A stretch of DNA of 64,000 nucleotides from Streptomyces caatingaensis (GCF_001187435.1 NZ_LFXA01000009.1:310001-374000), one strand, 5' to 3'. Positions 41,025 through 49,976 are shown, counted from the first letter of the stretch. Made by a program: numbers and translations. The notes: generated by a model from the sequence alone, not told the origin.

Positions 41025-41472
41025 CGCCTACGGGATCGGGCCGGAGGCGGACGACTTCGAACGCTGGAAGCGCACCGGGCAAAGGGACATCGACGCAGGA
41101 TCGGACTACTGGGCGCCGTGGGTCGAACTCATCGCCCGTACTGTCGCACGGGGTGTTGTCGTCCGTAGGGCTCGGATCGTATCGGAGCCTGTGACTGAGT
41201 ACATCCGATACGAGCACGCGGGTACGCAGGTCAACATCGGGGCCGGCGAGCAGGTGCGCTGGCTGCCGCGTCGCCGTGCGTCGGACATCGCACTGCCGGG
41301 TAACGACTTCTGGCTGTTCGATGAACGTCTGGTCATGTTCAACCACTTCACCGGGGACGGAGCGTCGGCTGGGCCGTCAGTGAGTGAAGACCCGGACGTT
41401 GCCAAGTTGTGCGCGTCCGCATTCGAGGCCGTGTGGGAGCGCGGTATCCCGCACGAGGAGTACCAGGTCTGA
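40942..41472 (+). CDS. DUF6879-family protein
   Basis: Protein of 176 aa matching the actinobacterial DUF6879 family: an acidic N-terminal helix (FEELLESAQVSAVHLEMRDA), the VVVRRARIVSEPVTEYIRYE strand pair, RWLPRRRASDIALPGNDFWL and KLCASAFEAVWERGIPHEEY. It is typically encoded before an XRE regulator, as here (25 bp gap). Molecular function is unknown. GTG 40939 is an alternative start. Confidence 0.82.
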   Translation: MSQRKQPPSFEELLESAQVSAVHLEMRDAYGIGPEADDFERWKRTGQRDIDAGSDYWAPWVELIARTVARGVVVRRARIVSEPVTEYIRYEHAGTQVNIGAGEQVRWLPRRRASDIALPGNDFWLFDERLVMFNHFTGDGASAGPSVSEDPDVAKLCASAFEAVWERGIPHEEYQV

Positions 41473-41497
41473 GGCCCGCGTAACGGACTGCCGGCAC

Positions 41498-42346
41498 ATG
41501 CCTACGTCACCATCTTCCAGCGCCCAAGCTGCTCGCGAAGCGCTCGCTGAGCGCTTGCGAGAGATGCGTCTGGACGCAGGCCTGACCGTAGAGGCGCTGG
41601 CAGTCCGGTGTGGCTGGAACAAGTCGAAGTCCTCGCGGATCGAGAACGCCAAGACCGCCCCGTCGGACGCCGACATCCGTGTTTGGTGCCTGGCCTGTGA
41701 GGCGCCTGATCAAGCAGCGGACCTCATTGCCGCGAATCGGATCGCCGACTCTCTGTATGTGCAATGGAAGCGGTTGCACAGGACCGGGCTCCGCAGGATC
41801 CAGGAGTCGTACGTCCCGTTGTACGAGCAGACGCGCCATTTCCGCATCTACTGCTCCAGAGTTGTGCCGGGCTTCCTCCAGACCGAGGCGTATGCCACAG
41901 CCCTGCTGTCCTCCGTGGCCGCCTTCCGTCAGTCGCCCAACGATGTCGCGGACGCGGTAGCGGCCCGCCTCGCTCGCTCGCATGTCATCCGTGACGGCAG
42001 TAGACGCTTCGCCATGCTGGTGGAGGAGTCGGTACTGCGCTACCGCATAGGTGACTCGGAAGCGATGGCCGGTCAGCTCGGACACCTCCTGTCGGTCAAT
42101 TCCTTGCCGTCCGTCTCCCTCGGGGTGATCCCGTTCGAGGTGACCCGAAGCCTGTGGCCTCTGGAGACGTTCAACGTCTTCGACGACAGGCAGGCCGCTG
42201 TCGAACTGCTCACGGCCCAGGTCACGGTGACTGCCCCCGGGGAGGTCGCCATGTATGTGAAGGCCTTTGTCGAGCTCCAGAGCCACGCGGTGTACGGGGC
42301 CCGTGCCCGGTCGTTGATCACGGCTGCGATCGACGCTCTTGGGTGA
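41498..42346 (+). CDS. XRE-family regulator with DUF5753 domain
   Basis: Regulator of 282 aa. The HTH ([36 protein letters not shown]) occupies residues about 18-70, followed by a DUF5753 ligand-like domain ([31 protein letters not shown], then [17 protein letters not shown]). This is the WhiJ-like type that Streptomyces pairs with small DUF397 partners. A cluster of GCAAC/GTTGC half-sites follows directly downstream, so it probably controls the next gene. The coding sequence has more AT-ending codons than the core genes. Confidence 0.88.
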   Translation: MPTSPSSSAQAAREALAERLREMRLDAGLTVEALAVRCGWNKSKSSRIENAKTAPSDADIRVWCLACEAPDQAADLIAANRIADSLYVQWKRLHRTGLRRIQESYVPLYEQTRHFRIYCSRVVPGFLQTEAYATALLSSVAAFRQSPNDVADAVAARLARSHVIRDGSRRFAMLVEESVLRYRIGDSEAMAGQLGHLLSVNSLPSVSLGVIPFEVTRSLWPLETFNVFDDRQAAVELLTAQVTVTAPGEVAMYVKAFVELQSHAVYGARARSLITAAIDALG

Positions 42347-42353
42347 TTCCCCT

Positions 42354-42402
42354 GCAACAAACTGCAACACCTTGGACGTTGCGCGTTGCTCATCTCTAGT
42401 TT
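42354..42402 (+). promoter_or_regulatory. XRE operator and promoter of small partner gene
   Basis: Two GCAAC half-sites (42354-42358, 42364-42368) face two GTTGC half-sites (42378-42382, 42385-42389). Embedded in them are TTGGAC (42372-42377) as -35 and TAGTTT (42397-42402) as -10, 19 bp apart and 7 nt before ATG 42410. The symmetry around the promoter suggests regulation by the adjacent XRE protein. Confidence 0.62.
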
Positions 42403-42409
42403 CTTGGGC

Positions 42410-42676
42410 ATGACCACGGACATCGAAGCAGTCGCCCAGCCGTCCGATGCCTTCGCGGCAGGCAAGAAGCGGGCCGACGACACGGCCTTCATGCTGGACA
42501 GGGTGCTGACGGAAATGGGCATCAGGGTGGGGGACAGGGATTCCTGGCCGCAGTTGCAGGGGCGGGCGTCCTTGTCGGGCGAACCGTACGTGTACTTGGG
42601 CACTGTGCCCATGGCCACGGTGAGGAAGCTGATCGATGCCCTGATCTATGCCCATTCCGCAAAGCGGGCGCGCTGA
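42410..42676 (+). CDS. Small orphan protein downstream of XRE regulator
   Basis: Protein of 88 aa, helical and Lys/Ala-rich, without a recognised domain. Start ATG 42410 is 7 nt from TAGTTT (leaderless). Position between an XRE/DUF5753 regulator and a DUF397-like remnant suggests it belongs to that module. Its TGA overlaps an in-frame CTG of the DUF397-like frame (CTGA). Confidence 0.7.
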   Translation: MTTDIEAVAQPSDAFAAGKKRADDTAFMLDRVLTEMGIRVGDRDSWPQLQGRASLSGEPYVYLGTVPMATVRKLIDALIYAHSAKRAR

Positions 42677-42941
42677 ACGGTGTCCTTCCGGCATTCAGGA
42701 AGGCAGACTCCGCGACGACAGCTGACCTTTATGGGCCGGAGCGTGACGGTGTCAGGTTCTCCCGGCCCTGCGGCGGCAACACCCACCCGGACGGCGAGGC
42801 GTACGTGACGCTCGCACGGATCGGCGACGGCGTCTGGGCCTTGGTGACAGCAAGCGTCCGCAGGCCGAACCGCTGAGGTTCACGACGGCGGAGCTGGACG
42901 CGGCCGGGATCGATCCCGCGCGTTTCGGTCTCTCGGCCTGA
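42673..42941 (+). pseudogene. DUF397-like gene broken by a one-base frameshift
   Basis: The frame from about 42673 reads ADLYGPERDGVRFSRPCGGN and continues to VWALVT; from 42846 a second frame continues DSKRPQAEPLRFTTAELDAA and ends at TGA 42941. Together they make a DUF397-type protein; adding one G near 42845 (ttggtg-gacagc) restores it. No ATG/GTG start is in frame upstream; CTG 42673 overlapping the previous stop is the only candidate. It could be a true pseudogene or a sequencing error. Confidence 0.68.
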
Positions 42942-42954
42942 TTCCCCGATCGAC

Positions 42955-42993
42955 GGTTTCCCGGCCTTCTGCTCCCCGGAAGGCCGGGAAACC
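42955..42993 (+). terminator. Terminator after DUF397-like frame
   Basis: A 15-bp perfect stem pairs 42955-42969 with 42979-42993 (GGTTTCCCGGCCTTC and its complement), followed by CTCTCTT. An intact terminator just after the broken frame supports the view that this was a real transcription unit. Confidence 0.82.
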
Positions 42994-43023
42994 CTCTCTT
43001 GAGAGAGAAGCGGGCGAATCCGC

Positions 43024-43349
43024 GTGCACTTCCATGCATTCCAATGGGTCGGTGACAAGGCCGAGTTCGACAAGGAGCGTGTGCGGCGGCCGCCCGCCCC
43101 GGAGATGCCCACTGTGACCAGCCCGCCGGAGGTGGCCGAACCGTATCGCGAGGCCGTGGCCGAATGGCCGGTGAGCGAGGTGCCGCCGCTGGAGACGGCG
43201 TACTGGCGACGAAGCCGGCGGCGCTGGTCCGTGGGTCGTGGGAGCACCCGAAGCCCGCTGCGGACTGGCTGATCGCCAGACTGGCCGAGTACGGGCGCGG
43301 TCCCGGGGCGCCAGGGCCGTGCAGATCGGTCCGCTTCCGGCGGTGGTGA
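43024..43349 (+). pseudogene. Conserved hypothetical gene broken by a one-base frameshift
   Basis: From GTG 43024 the frame reads HFHAFQWVGDKAEFDKERVR and on to WPVSEVPPLETAYW near 43205. The continuation lies in a different frame: TKPAALVRGSWEHPKPAADW, then LIARLAEYGRGPG, ending at 43349. Inserting one base after the TGG near 43206 joins them into a protein of about 108 aa like uncharacterised Streptomyces proteins. Function unknown. Confidence 0.6.
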
Positions 43350-43369
43350 CGTCCGCGTCTTCGGGGAGC

Positions 43370-43573
43370 TCAGCCCGACTGCCGTCGGCGACCGTCTCGG
43401 ACCCATGTCACCACGACCAGAGCCGCAGTGACGTACATCAGGACGCTGAAGGTGGCTACGGATTCGACGTACTGCTCGTAGCCGTCTGCGCGGAGTTGAA
43501 GGGCGAGGGAGCCAAGTGCCGTTCCGAGCACCGCGGTTGCGGCGGTCATGGTGACGAACGGGGCCTTCGTCAT
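43370..43573 (-). CDS. Small two-helix membrane protein
   Basis: Protein of 67 aa with two hydrophobic helices (residues about 5-26 and 36-58) and a basic C-terminus (VRDGRRRQSG). ATG 43573 has AGGA 7 nt upstream. No family recognised. It marks the right edge of the accessory island. Confidence 0.6.
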   Translation of the reverse strand: MTKAPFVTMTAATAVLGTALGSLALQLRADGYEQYVESVATFSVLMYVTAALVVVTWVRDGRRRQSG

Positions 43574-43749
43574 GGGTGCTTCCTCCCGGGCACGAGATGC
43601 TTGACCGAGGTGCTTGATCAAGGTCGAGCCTACATACGCGGTGTTGGGAGCCGGTCGGGGGGCCTTGTCGCGGTTGCCGCGACTCGGTGGGGTCGGGAGG
43701 GGGGCTTTCGTGGTCTTTCTGTCGTGGGGCCGGCTGGATGCGCGGACGG

Positions 43750-43783
43750 CGAGGGCCCCGGTCGGTGGTGACCGGGGCCCTCG
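43750..43783 (-). terminator. Terminator after phosphosugar mutase gene
   Basis: A 14-bp stem, 43750-43763 against 43770-43783, with loop GGTGGT, 50 bp downstream of the mutase stop codon (minus strand). Confidence 0.78.
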
Positions 43784-43832
43784 TCAGCCGGCCGTGCGGG
43801 ACGGGTTCAGAAGTCGGCCCTGCGGGACGGGA

Positions 43833-45521
43833 TCAGATGCCCGCCGCGCGGGACAGGTCCGTCTTGATGGCGGCGAGGACGTCGGCGGCGCGGGTGCGGG
43901 CGTCGGTCAGGGCCGCGGCGGAGGCGACCGGGACGACGGCCTCCAGGTAGCACTTGAGCTTGGGCTCGGTGCCGGAGGGGCGGACGATGACGCGGGCGGC
44001 GGAGACCGTGCCCGCCTCGTCGCCGGAGAGGTGGTAGCGCAGGCCGTCCGTCGGGGGCAGGGACTCCGAGCCCTTCGACAGGTCGTCCGCCGAGGTGATG
44101 TGCAGGCCGGCCAGCGTGGTCGGGGGGTGCTCGCGGAGGCGGCGCATCGCGGCGGCGATCAGGGAGAGGTCCTGGACGCGGACGGAGAGCTGGTCCGTGG
44201 CGTGGAGGCCGTGCTCGACGGCCAGGTCGTCGAGGAGGTCGGCGAGGGTGCGGCCCTTCTCCTTGAGTTCCGCGGCCAGTTCGGCGACGAGGAGGGCGGC
44301 GGTGATGCCGTCCTTGTCGCGGACGCCCTCGGGGTCGACGCAGTAGCCCAGCGCCTCCTCGTAGGCGTAGCGCAGGCCGTCGACGCGGGCGAGCCACTTG
44401 AAGCCGGTGAGGGTCTCCTCGTAGGGGGTGCCCGTGCCGGCGGCGGCGATGCGGGAGAGGAGGGACGACGAGACGATCGTCGTCGCGAAGGTGCCGCTCG
44501 CGCTCTTGTGGACCAGGTGCTCGGCCAGCAGGGCGCCCACCTCGTCGCCGCGGAGCATGCGCCAGCCCTCGACGGAGTCGGGGTCGGGGACGGCGACGGC
44601 GCAGCGGTCGGCGTCGGGGTCGTTGGCGATGATGATGTCCGGCGCCTCGCCGCGGGTGGCGGCGTCGCGGGCCGTCGCGAAGGAGAGGTCCATCGCGCCG
44701 GGCTCTTCGGGGTTGGGGAAGGCGACCGTCGGGAAGTCGGGGTCGGGGTCGGCCTGTTCGGCGACGACGAGCGGGGGCGGGAAGCCGGCGCGCTCGAAGG
44801 CGGCGGTGAGGACGGTGCGGCCCACGCCGTGCATCGGGGTGTAGACGACGCGGACGTCGCGGGGGGAGCCGCCGGTGAGGACGGCGTCCGTGCGCTCCAG
44901 GTAGGCCTGGAGGACGGTGTCGTCCAGGGTCTCCCAGCCGGTGGTGGGGCGGGGGACGTCGTCCAGGGTGGTGATCGCGGCGATTTCGGCGGCGATCTCC
45001 GCGTCGGCGGGGGGCACGATCTGGGAGCCGTCGCCCAGGTAGACCTTGTAGCCGTTGTCGCGGGGCGGGTTGTGGCTGGCGGTGACCTCGACGCCGGCGA
45101 CCGCGCCGAGGTGGCGGATCGCGAAGGCGAGGACGGGGGTGGGGAGGGGGCGGGGGAGGAGCGCGGCCTTGAGACCGGCGCCGACCATGACGGCGGCGGT
45201 GTCGCGGGCGAAGTCGGCGCTCTTGTGGCGGGCGTCGTAGCCGATGACCACGGTGCCGTTGGTGTGGCCCTGGTTCTTGAGGTAGGCCGCCAGGCCCGCG
45301 GCCGCGCGGATGACCACCGTGCGGTTCATGCGCATGGGGCCCGCGCCGATCTCGCCGCGGAGGCCGGCGGTGCCGAACTGGAGCGTGCCGGCGAAGCGGG
45401 CGGTCAGCTCGGGCAGGTTCTCCGCGTCGATGAGTGCGGCGAGTTCGGCGCGGGTCTCGGGGTCGGGGTCCTCGGCGAGCCAGGTCCGGGCTCGGGTGAG
45501 GAGGTCTCGCTCCTGCTCCAC
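43833..45521 (-). CDS. Phosphopentomutase / phosphomannomutase-type phosphohexomutase
   Basis: Alpha-D-phosphohexomutase superfamily enzyme of 562 aa, in the long PGM2-like branch. The phospho-serine loop TASHNPP, metal loop NDPDADR, sugar loop EEALGY and the phosphate-binding RPSGTEPKLKCY are all present. Such enzymes in actinobacteria act as phosphopentomutases or phosphoglucomutases; its place beside PNP, deoC and deoA favours conversion of (deoxy)ribose 1-phosphate to the 5-phosphate. GTG 45521 has GGAGGAA 5 nt upstream. Confidence 0.88.
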   Translation of the reverse strand: MEQERDLLTRARTWLAEDPDPETRAELAALIDAENLPELTARFAGTLQFGTAGLRGEIGAGPMRMNRTVVIRAAAGLAAYLKNQGHTNGTVVIGYDARHKSADFARDTAAVMVGAGLKAALLPRPLPTPVLAFAIRHLGAVAGVEVTASHNPPRDNGYKVYLGDGSQIVPPADAEIAAEIAAITTLDDVPRPTTGWETLDDTVLQAYLERTDAVLTGGSPRDVRVVYTPMHGVGRTVLTAAFERAGFPPPLVVAEQADPDPDFPTVAFPNPEEPGAMDLSFATARDAATRGEAPDIIIANDPDADRCAVAVPDPDSVEGWRMLRGDEVGALLAEHLVHKSASGTFATTIVSSSLLSRIAAAGTGTPYEETLTGFKWLARVDGLRYAYEEALGYCVDPEGVRDKDGITAALLVAELAAELKEKGRTLADLLDDLAVEHGLHATDQLSVRVQDLSLIAAAMRRLREHPPTTLAGLHITSADDLSKGSESLPPTDGLRYHLSGDEAGTVSAARVIVRPSGTEPKLKCYLEAVVPVASAAALTDARTRAADVLAAIKTDLSRAAGI

Positions 45522-45868
45522 GGGGTTCCTCCGGGGTGTGTCGGGGCGGTGCGGGTTGGTGTGTGGTCGGGGGGGCGGGGCGGGACGGGGTCTTCCGGGG
45601 CTGCATTATTTACGGCCGTGCGGGCCCTATGAATGGGTGCCGTGTCCTTGGCCGCAAATAACGCGTCACGCCCTCTCCGGACCCCGTCCCGCCCCGCCCC
45701 CTTCCGCCGTCCGCGTCCGCCGGGTGGTGGTGGCCGGCGGGGCCGGATGGGTGGTCGCCGCCGCCGGTTTCCGGGTGAGGGGGTGGCGGCGTACGGGGGC
45801 TCAACGTGGTGGGCGCGTGCCGCTACGTGAGTCGTAGCGGGCACGCGCCCACGGAGGTGTCCGGGTGC
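45522..45868. other. 347-bp intergenic region mutase/PNP
   Basis: No gene is supported. It holds the mutase promoter side, an AT-rich inverted repeat (TTATTTACGGCC at 45606-45617 and GGCCGCAAATAA at 45650-45661, one mismatch, 32-bp spacer) that could be an operator, and the PNP terminator at its right end. Confidence 0.55.
45810..45851 (-). terminator. Terminator after purine nucleoside phosphorylase
   Basis: Left arm 45810-45827 and right arm 45833-45851 pair over 17 bp with one bulged G and a 5-nt loop, starting 18 bp beyond the PNP stop (minus strand). Confidence 0.75.
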
Positions 45869-46684
45869 TCAGAGGCGGGGGAGCACCTGGGCGAGGAGGG
45901 CGCCCATCTGGACGGCCGAGTCGCGGCCGGCCTGGAGGACCTCTTCGTGGTTGAGGGGCTCGCCCGTCATGCCGGCGGCCAGGTTGGTGACCAGGGAGAT
46001 GCCCAGGACCTCGGCGCCGGCCTCGCGGGCGGCGATCGCCTCGAGGGTGGTGGACATGCCCACCAGGTCGGCGCCCAGGGTGCGGGCCATGCGGACCTCG
46101 GCCGGGGTCTCGTAGTGCGGGCCGGGGAACTGGGCGTAGACGCCCTCCTCCAGCGTGGGGTCGACCTCCTGGCAGAGGGTGCGCAGCCGCTGGGAGTAGA
46201 GGTCGGTGAGGTCGACGAAGTTGGCGCCGACGATCGGCGAGGTCGCCGTGAGGTTCAGGTGGTCGCTGATCAGTACCGGCTGACCGGGGCGCATGCCGTC
46301 GCGGAGACCGCCGCAGCCGTTGGTCAGGACGACCGTCTTGCAGCCGGCGGCGACGGCGGTGCGGACGCCGTGGACGACGGCGGCGACGCCGCGGCCCTCG
46401 TAGTAGTGGGTGCGGCCGAGGAAGACCAGGGCGCGCTTGTCGTTGACCTTGTACGAGCGGATCGTGCCCGCGTGGCCCGCGACCGCGGCGGCGGTGAAGC
46501 CCGGGAGCTCGGTCACCGGGAACTCGGCCTCGGGGGTGCCGAGGGCCTCGGTGGCGGGCACCCAGCCGGAGCCCATCACCAGGGCGACGTCGTGGGTCTC
46601 GGCGCCCGTGAGCTCGCGCAGACGGGCGGCGGCGGCGTCGGCCGCGGCGTACGGGTCGGTCTGGGGGGTAACTGAAGCGTTCAC
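45869..46684 (-). CDS. Purine nucleoside phosphorylase (trimeric type)
   Basis: NP-I family phosphorylase of 271 aa (DeoD/PunA, low-molecular-mass type), cleaving (deoxy)inosine and (deoxy)guanosine. Motifs include [21 protein letters not shown], the NGCGGL turn, [13 protein letters not shown] and [12 protein letters not shown]. It follows adenosine deaminase in the pathway and feeds the mutase downstream. GTG 46684 lies 7 nt after TACCCT (46697-46692), leaderless, with the CTACGCGCGTAG operator 12 bp further up. Confidence 0.94.
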   Translation of the reverse strand: MNASVTPQTDPYAAADAAAARLRELTGAETHDVALVMGSGWVPATEALGTPEAEFPVTELPGFTAAAVAGHAGTIRSYKVNDKRALVFLGRTHYYEGRGVAAVVHGVRTAVAAGCKTVVLTNGCGGLRDGMRPGQPVLISDHLNLTATSPIVGANFVDLTDLYSQRLRTLCQEVDPTLEEGVYAQFPGPHYETPAEVRMARTLGADLVGMSTTLEAIAAREAGAEVLGISLVTNLAAGMTGEPLNHEEVLQAGRDSAVQMGALLAQVLPRL

Positions 46685-46709
46685 GCGGACGAGGGTAACC
46701 GGTCGCGGC

Positions 46710-46721
46710 CTACGCGCGTAG
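46710..46721. promoter_or_regulatory. Nucleoside-regulon operator at PNP promoter
   Basis: Perfect CTACGCGCGTAG palindrome, 12 bp upstream of the TACCCT -10 (46697-46692) of purine nucleoside phosphorylase. Confidence 0.82.
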
Positions 46722-46774
46722 ATGTCGCAGGTTACGGTCCTGCGGCGATCGCCTCGTGCGTTGCGACGAATGGC

Positions 46775-47212
46775 CTAGCAGGGGCGCTTGCGCAGTTCCA
46801 TGACGTAGTCGTGGGGGGCGCCCGCGGATTCGGCGGCGTCGGCGATCTCGCCGAGGTAGCGGGCGGAGGGCAGGCCGCCCTCGTAGCCGTTGAGGACGTA
46901 CGTCCAGGCCGTCTCCTCGCCGTCCAGGGTGTGGACGCGGACGCGGAGGCGGCGGTAGATGCCGAGGCCGACCCCTTCCCAGCGGTCCATGGACTCCTCG
47001 TCCATCGGGGCGATGTCGTAGAGGGCGACGAAGACCTGTGAGCGGGGTTCCTCCACCACGGTGGCCAGGGCGCCCTCCCAGCCCATCTGCTCCCCGCCGA
47101 AGGTCAGGCGCCAGTCGGCGAGCCAGCCCGTGCCGCGCAGCGGCGAGTGGGGGGCGCGGCGCGTCATCAGCCGCGCGTCGAGGTTGCCGGCGTACGCGGC
47201 GTAGAGCGACAT
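46775..47212 (-). CDS. Gamma-glutamylcyclotransferase-like protein
   Basis: Protein of 145 aa in the GGCT/AIG2 superfamily: YAAYAGNLDARLMTRRAP (substrate loop YGSN-like), GWLADWRLTFG and the acidic stretch MDEESMDRWEGV. It could cleave gamma-glutamyl amines or dipeptides; the usual catalytic Glu may be in the DEES or GEE segment but cannot be fixed by eye. ATG 47212 is 7 nt from TACCCT (47225-47220), so the mRNA is leaderless. Confidence 0.8.
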   Translation of the reverse strand: MSLYAAYAGNLDARLMTRRAPHSPLRGTGWLADWRLTFGGEQMGWEGALATVVEEPRSQVFVALYDIAPMDEESMDRWEGVGLGIYRRLRVRVHTLDGEETAWTYVLNGYEGGLPSARYLGEIADAAESAGAPHDYVMELRKRPC

Positions 47213-47352
47213 GGTTCTGAGGGTACGGGAGTGAGGCGGGACCGCATTTGGGATGGCAGGCTCGAAGGGAGCGCGGGGCCCGATGTGCGCCGGGCGGAGT
47301 GGGGGGAGGACCCGGGAGGAGTCGCTTTGATGGGTGCGGGACAATGGAGTAC

Positions 47353-48783
47353 GTGACTCGGATCGTGATCATCGGTGGCGGACCCGGCGGCTACGAGGCG
47401 GCGCTGGTGGCCGCTCAGCTCGGTGCGGAGGTGACCGTCGTCGACTGCGACGGTCTGGGCGGGGCGTCGGTGCTGACCGACTGCGTGCCCTCGAAGACGC
47501 TCATAGCGACGGCTGAGGTGATGACGTCGTTCGACTCGTCGTACGAGGAGCTGGGCATCACCGTCGAGGACGGTGTGGCGGACGACGGCACCGTGATCGG
47601 GGTGGACCTCGGGAAGGTCAACCGCCGGGTCAAGCGGCTGGCGCTGGCGCAGTCGCACGACATCACCGCTTCCGTGACGCGGGCCGGCGGGCGCGTGCTG
47701 CGGGGGCGGGGGCGGCTGGATCCCGAGCGGGCCGCGGACGGTACGCGGAAGGTGCGCGTGCGGATGGCGGACGGTGCCGAGGAGACGCTCGTCGCCGACG
47801 CGGTGCTGGTGGCCACGGGTGCCCATCCGCGGGAGATCCCGGACGCGCAGCCCGACGGCGAGCGCATCCTGAACTGGACGCAGGTCTACGACCTGGACAC
47901 GCTGCCGGAAGAGCTCATCGTGGTCGGGTCGGGTGTGACCGGCGCCGAGTTCGCCGGGGCCTACCAGGCGCTGGGCTCCGAGGTGACGCTCGTCTCCTCG
48001 CGGGACCGGGTGCTGCCGGGCGAGGACCCGGACGCGGCCGCGGTGCTGGAGGACGTCTTCCGGCGGCGCGGGATGAACGTGATGGCGCGCTCGCGGGCGG
48101 CCGCCGCCAAGCGGGTGGGCGACCGGGTCGAGGTCACGCTCGCGGACGGGCGGGTCATCAGCGGTACGCACTGTCTGATGGCGGTCGGGTCGATTCCGAA
48201 CACGGAGGGCATCGGACTGGAGGAGTCCGGCGTCCGGCTGACCGAGTCGGGGCACATCTGGACCGACAAGGTGTCGAGAACGAGCGCCCCGGGTGTCTAC
48301 GCCGCCGGTGACTGTACGGGCGTGCTGGCCCTGGCGTCGGTCGCCGCCATGCAGGGCCGGATCGCGATGTACCACTTCCTGGGCGACGCGGTCGCGCCGC
48401 TCAATCTCAAGGCTGTATCCGCGAACGTGTTTACGGATCCGGAGATTGCCACGGTCGGGTATTCCCAGGCTGACGTCGACAAGGGGCTGATTGACGCACG
48501 GGTCGTCAAGCTGCCGTTGCTGCGTAATCCCCGCGCGAAGATGCAGGGAATCCGGGACGGATTCGTAAAGATGTTCTGCCGGCCCGGGACGGGCATCGTG
48601 GTCGGCGGTGTCGTCGTCGCGCCGCGGGCGAGTGAGTTGATTCATCCGATCTCGATCGCGGTCGACAACAATCTGACCGTCGAACAGATCGCGAACGCGT
48701 TCACGGTGTATCCCTCCTTGTCCGGGTCTGTCGCCGAGGTGGCGCGACAGCTGCACACCAGGAAGGCCCAGAGGGAGAGTTGA
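47353..48783 (+). CDS. LpdA-type flavoprotein NAD(P)H:quinone reductase
   Basis: Flavoprotein disulfide reductase fold, 476 aa: FAD motif GGGPGGYEAA, second dinucleotide motif VGSGVTGAEFAGAY, and YAAGDCTG. The redox pair is missing its first cysteine (GGASVLTDCVPSKTL has one Cys where lipoamide dehydrogenase has two), as in M. tuberculosis LpdA, which reduces quinones instead of lipoamide. GTG 47353 is preferred: TRIVIIGG matches that family's start and GACAAT (47340-47345) is 7 nt upstream. ATG 47344 is the alternative. Confidence 0.88.
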   Translation: MTRIVIIGGGPGGYEAALVAAQLGAEVTVVDCDGLGGASVLTDCVPSKTLIATAEVMTSFDSSYEELGITVEDGVADDGTVIGVDLGKVNRRVKRLALAQSHDITASVTRAGGRVLRGRGRLDPERAADGTRKVRVRMADGAEETLVADAVLVATGAHPREIPDAQPDGERILNWTQVYDLDTLPEELIVVGSGVTGAEFAGAYQALGSEVTLVSSRDRVLPGEDPDAAAVLEDVFRRRGMNVMARSRAAAAKRVGDRVEVTLADGRVISGTHCLMAVGSIPNTEGIGLEESGVRLTESGHIWTDKVSRTSAPGVYAAGDCTGVLALASVAAMQGRIAMYHFLGDAVAPLNLKAVSANVFTDPEIATVGYSQADVDKGLIDARVVKLPLLRNPRAKMQGIRDGFVKMFCRPGTGIVVGGVVVAPRASELIHPISIAVDNNLTVEQIANAFTVYPSLSGSVAEVARQLHTRKAQRES

Positions 48784-48915
48784 GGCGTGGGGGACCGGAC
48801 GGGGCGGCTCTCCTTCCGGTTGCCTATACCACTTCTTGGGTTGCGCGGCGAACAACTTCCGTTAATTGAAGCAACCTGCTGAAAACAGATGGTCGTTGGC
48901 GTTACTGTCGGTTTC

Positions 48916-49958
48916 GTGTTCGCTGCAGAACGTCGTCAATTGATCCTCGAAATGGTGCGTGCCAACGGGGCGGTTTCGCTCCGTGAGCTCGCCCGCGTCG
49001 TCCAGACCTCCGAAGTGACCGTACGGCGCGACGTGCGGGCCCTCGAAGCGGAAGGACTGCTCGACCGCCGGCACGGCGGTGCGGTGCTGCCGGGTGGCTT
49101 CATCAGGGAGTCCGGCTTCCCGCAGAAATCCCATCTAGCGACCGCGGAGAAGACGGCCATCGCCGATCTCGCGGCGAGCTTCGTCGAGGAGGGCGAGGCC
49201 GTCGTCGTGGGCGCCGGTACGACCACGCAGGAGCTGGCCCGCCGGCTCGCGCGGGTGCCGGGGCTGACCGTGGTCACCAACTCCCTGCTGGTCGCCCAGG
49301 CGTTGGCCCATGCCAACCGGGTCGAGGTCGTGATGACCGGCGGCACGCTCCGGGGCTCCAACTACGCGCTGGTCGGCAGCGGTGCCGAGCAGTCGCTCCA
49401 GGGGCTGCGGGTCTCCCGGGCCTTCCTGTCCGGGAGCGGGCTGACCGCGGAGCGCGGGCTCTCCACGTCCAACATGCTCTCCGCGAGCGTGGACCGGGCG
49501 CTGGTGCAGGCCGCGGCGGAGGTCGTGGTCCTCGCGGACCACACGAAGCTGGGCACCGACACGATGTTCCAGACCGTGCCGACCGACGTCATCACCAGAC
49601 TCGTGACCGACGAGCCGCCGGGGCACGACGAGCGTGCGGCCACGGAGCTCCAGGCGCTCGCCGACCAGGGCGTGCACATCTCGGTCGCGGGGCCCGGCGC
49701 GGGGTCGGGCCCGGGGGCCGGGGGGGCGCCGCACGGCGAGGCCGTCCCGCCGCCCCGGCGGCGGGACGTCGCCCCGCTGCCCGGGCAGCGGCGGGGGCAT
49801 CCCCCGTGGGCTCCGACGGCCGCTACCCCGGCCCCGAGCGCGGCGGGCCCCCGCCCGGGGCCGCCCCGCTGCGGGGCGCGGCCGCCGTGCCGATGGAGTC
49901 CGGGGGGCAGGGGGCGGCGACGGCCCGGGTGGCGGACCTGGCGCCCCGGAGGAGATAG
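48916..49958 (+). CDS. DeoR-family regulator (apparent frameshift near C-terminus)
   Basis: DeoR/GlpR-type repressor. HTH: RRQLILEMVRANGAVSLREL and VQTSEVTVRRDVRALEAEGL; sensor domain with GAGTTTQELARRL, TNSLLVAQALA and DHTKLG. GTG 48916 is 7 nt after TACTGT (48903-48908). The uninterrupted frame runs to 50247, deep into the convergent TetR gene, which is not credible. Another frame from about 49800 gives a plausible tail ending ARVADLAPRRR at TAG 49956-49958. One missing base in the G-rich stretch near 49735-49800 would explain this. Only the disordered tail is affected. Confidence 0.82.
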
Positions 49959-49976
49959 CGGAGCCCCCTCGCCCGC

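Noticed and set aside
48850..48880. A nucleoside-type operator in the DeoR promoter
   Set aside because: Only a CTTC-N8-GAAG weak repeat is present; no CTACGCGCGTAG-like sequence, so DeoR is not supported as the regulator of that regulon.
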